In this document: positions 5,821 through 7,111 of the stretch, piece by piece
Position numbering within the stretch: position 1 is the stretch's first letter
How the letters are laid out: each line of letters begins with the position of its first letter
NCBI GenBank assembly: GCA_937982605.1
Contig: CALJLC010000478.1
Coordinates: 1 to 7,111 of the forward strand
DNA: 7,111 nucleotides
DNA from: an uncultured Gemmatimonadales bacterium
GTDB taxonomy: Bacteria > Gemmatimonadota > Gemmatimonadetes > Longimicrobiales > Gaopeijiaceae
Reading direction: 5' to 3'
Translations under genes and position numbers: made by a program
The notes under the pieces: model-generated
The model's input: only the letters and a program-made list of their open reading frames with translations
Databases searched by the model: none
Told to the model about the DNA's origin: nothing

Positions 5821-7111
5821 TCACTCGCTCACCGGACGTCGGTCCGTGCGGTAGCGCTCGAACCACTCGAGCACGTTGGCCACCTTCGCGATGAGGTTCG
5901 AGGGGCTGCTCCCGGCGATGCCGTGCGGGGCGTTCTGGATGCGCACCATCTGGGTGTCGACGCCCCGGAGCTTGAGCGCCTGGTAGTACTGCTCCGTCTC
6001 GGCCATCGGGGTGCGCAGGTCGTCCTCGCCGGTCATGAGCATCGTCGGCGTCGTCACGTTGCCGACGAGCGAGAGCGGCGAGCGACGCCAGTAGTGCTCC
6101 AGGTTGCCTTCCTCCCAGACGGGGCCCGGCAGCCAGTACTGGTAGTACGACGGATAGCCGTCGGAGGTGAGCGAGAAGCTGATCCAGTTGATGACGGGCT
6201 TCACCGAGACGGCGGCACGGAAGCGGTCCGTCTTGCCGACGATCCATGCGGTGAGCACGCCGCCTCCGCTCCCGCCGGTGACCATGAGGTTGTCCTCGTC
6301 GATGAAGCCGCGCTCGATCACCGCGTCGACGCCGGACATCAGGTCGTCGTAGTCGTAGCCCGGGTAGGCGTGGTGGATGAGGTTGCCGAACTCCTCGCCG
6401 TAGCTCGTGCTCCCGCGCGGGTTGGTGTAGAACACCACGTAGCCGGCCGCCGCGAAGAGCTGGACCTCGGGAGAGAAGCGCGGGCCGTAGTTGGCGAAGG
6501 GCCCCCCGTGGATCTCCAGCATGAGCGGGTAGTCGCGGTTCGGATCGAAGTCCGGCGGATACGCGATCCACCCCTGGACCCGGCGCCCGTCGTGCGACGA
6601 CTCCCACCAGATCTCCTCGACCTCGGCGAGCGTCTTGTGCCCGAGAAGGTCGTCGTTGATCCGCGTGAGCTGCCGCGGCTCGCCGCCTCGCCGCACCACC
6701 GCCACGTCCGCCGGTCGGGTCGGAGAGTTGATCGTGAACGCGATCGTTCCGTCGTTCGCCACGGTGTGCGAGCCGCCGCTGTAGGGACGTCCGAGGCCGA
6801 GCCCGCCGACGTGGTCGACGATGTCGGTCACCGCTCCGTCGAGCGTGACGAAAGCCACCTTCGTGATCCCCTCGTCGTCGTACTGGAAGAAGAGCCCGCG
6901 TCCGTCGGCGGACCAGGTGAGGTTGCCGATGTCGCGGTCCAGATCGCCGACCTGCCGGGAGCCCGATCCGTCACGGTTCATCACGTAGAGCCGGCTCACC
7001 TGGTAGCCCTGGTAGCGGTCGTCGTAGCCGGTGTACGCGATGCGCGCTCCGTCCGGTGAGACGACCGGGCCGCCGTCGGGTCCGAAGCGGTCCGTGAGCT
7101 GCGTCAGCGCC
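5821..7111 (-). CDS. S9 family (prolyl oligopeptidase-like) serine peptidase, 5' end missing
   Basis: The last 429 residues are present; the start lies past the right edge. The reading frame stays open to base 7111, and the GTG at 6999 is internal. The N-terminal part has propeller repeats typical of S9 enzymes: VVSPDGARIAYTGYDD, LYVMNRDGSGSRQV, LTWSADGRGLFFQYDDEG. The alpha/beta-hydrolase domain follows with IHGGPFANYG (oxyanion region) and NPRGSTSYGEEF. The triad is complete: Ser in GGSGGG (codon 6268-6270), Asp in GEDDLRTP (6019-6021) and His in APHG (5923-5925). Such enzymes cleave short peptides, often as dipeptidyl or acylaminoacyl peptidases, and many bacterial ones are exported. The missing N-terminus prevents a signal-peptide check. 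The DUF5777-like gene follows 76 bp downstream. Family is firm; specificity is not determined. Confidence 0.95.
   Translation of the reverse strand, partial: ALTQLTDRFGPDGGPVVSPDGARIAYTGYDDRYQGYQVSRLYVMNRDGSGSRQVGDLDRDIGNLTWSADGRGLFFQYDDEGITKVAFVTLDGAVTDIVDHVGGLGLGRPYSGGSHTVANDGTIAFTINSPTRPADVAVVRRGGEPRQLTRINDDLLGHKTLAEVEEIWWESSHDGRRVQGWIAYPPDFDPNRDYPLMLEIHGGPFANYGPRFSPEVQLFAAAGYVVFYTNPRGSTSYGEEFGNLIHHAYPGYDYDDLMSGVDAVIERGFIDEDNLMVTGGSGGGVLTAWIVGKTDRFRAAVSVKPVINWISFSLTSDGYPSYYQYWLPGPVWEEGNLEHYWRRSPLSLVGNVTTPTMLMTGEDDLRTPMAETEQYYQALKLRGVDTQMVRIQNAPHGIAGSSPSNLIAKVANVLEWFERYRTDRRPVSE

Noticed and set aside
5741..6607. 288-codon minus-strand frame over the peptidase
   Set aside because: It is a shadow of the S9 gene. 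The catalytic Ser, Asp and His codons lie in the other frame.
1..7111. Mobile element, defence system, CRISPR array or biosynthetic cluster built around the P450
   Set aside because: No transposase, integrase, repeat-spacer array, nuclease or core biosynthetic enzyme is present. The P450 stands alone among unrelated genes.

Overview
The window looks like a piece of chromosome from a high-GC, Gram-negative, Gemmatimonadota- or Acidobacteriota-like bacterium. This is inferred from gene content: a PadR regulator paired with an orphan FtsX/MacB-type permease (ADOP architecture), a gut/soil-type S9 peptidase with an N-terminal propeller, and a signal-peptide-bearing beta-barrel protein ending in Phe. 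No rRNA, tRNA, CRISPR array, transposase, integrase or phage gene is visible. Third-position GC bias is so strong that long mirror open frames run opposite most genes.

Left end (1-330): the first 44 codons of a POT/PTR2-family proton-coupled peptide transporter run off the left edge on the minus strand. They diverge from a plus-strand regulator across a 197-bp intergenic region. That region holds a perfect 8-bp inverted repeat on the transporter side and a 25-bp direct repeat (22 of 25 identical, 43-bp period) on the regulator side. The second repeat copy contains the regulator's Shine-Dalgarno sequence and the first covers a candidate -35 box.

Regulator and permease (331-3331): a 111-aa PadR-family winged-helix protein is followed after 43 bp by an 873-aa ADOP-type permease with eight predicted membrane segments. 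The two probably form one operon. No ATP-binding subunit is encoded in the window.

Centre (3332-4877): a 417-aa cytochrome P450 lies on the minus strand, with its stop codon directly abutting the permease stop. It has the main P450 motifs, but the Phe of the heme-Cys loop is Leu and the usual C-helix His/Arg pair appears to be Ala/Lys. It diverges across 103 bp from a 62-aa, two-helix membrane protein of unknown function on the plus strand. No redox partner gene is visible.

Right end (4923-7111): on the minus strand a truncated S9 prolyl-oligopeptidase-family enzyme (3' end complete, full Ser-Asp-His triad) is followed after 76 bp by a DUF5777-like outer-membrane beta-barrel protein. The two may be co-transcribed. 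Transporter and peptidase both point to peptide use, but they sit at opposite ends with unrelated genes between, so a functional link is only a guess. Overall this is mostly ordinary chromosomal content. The upstream repeats, the atypical P450 and the small membrane protein deserve the closest look.
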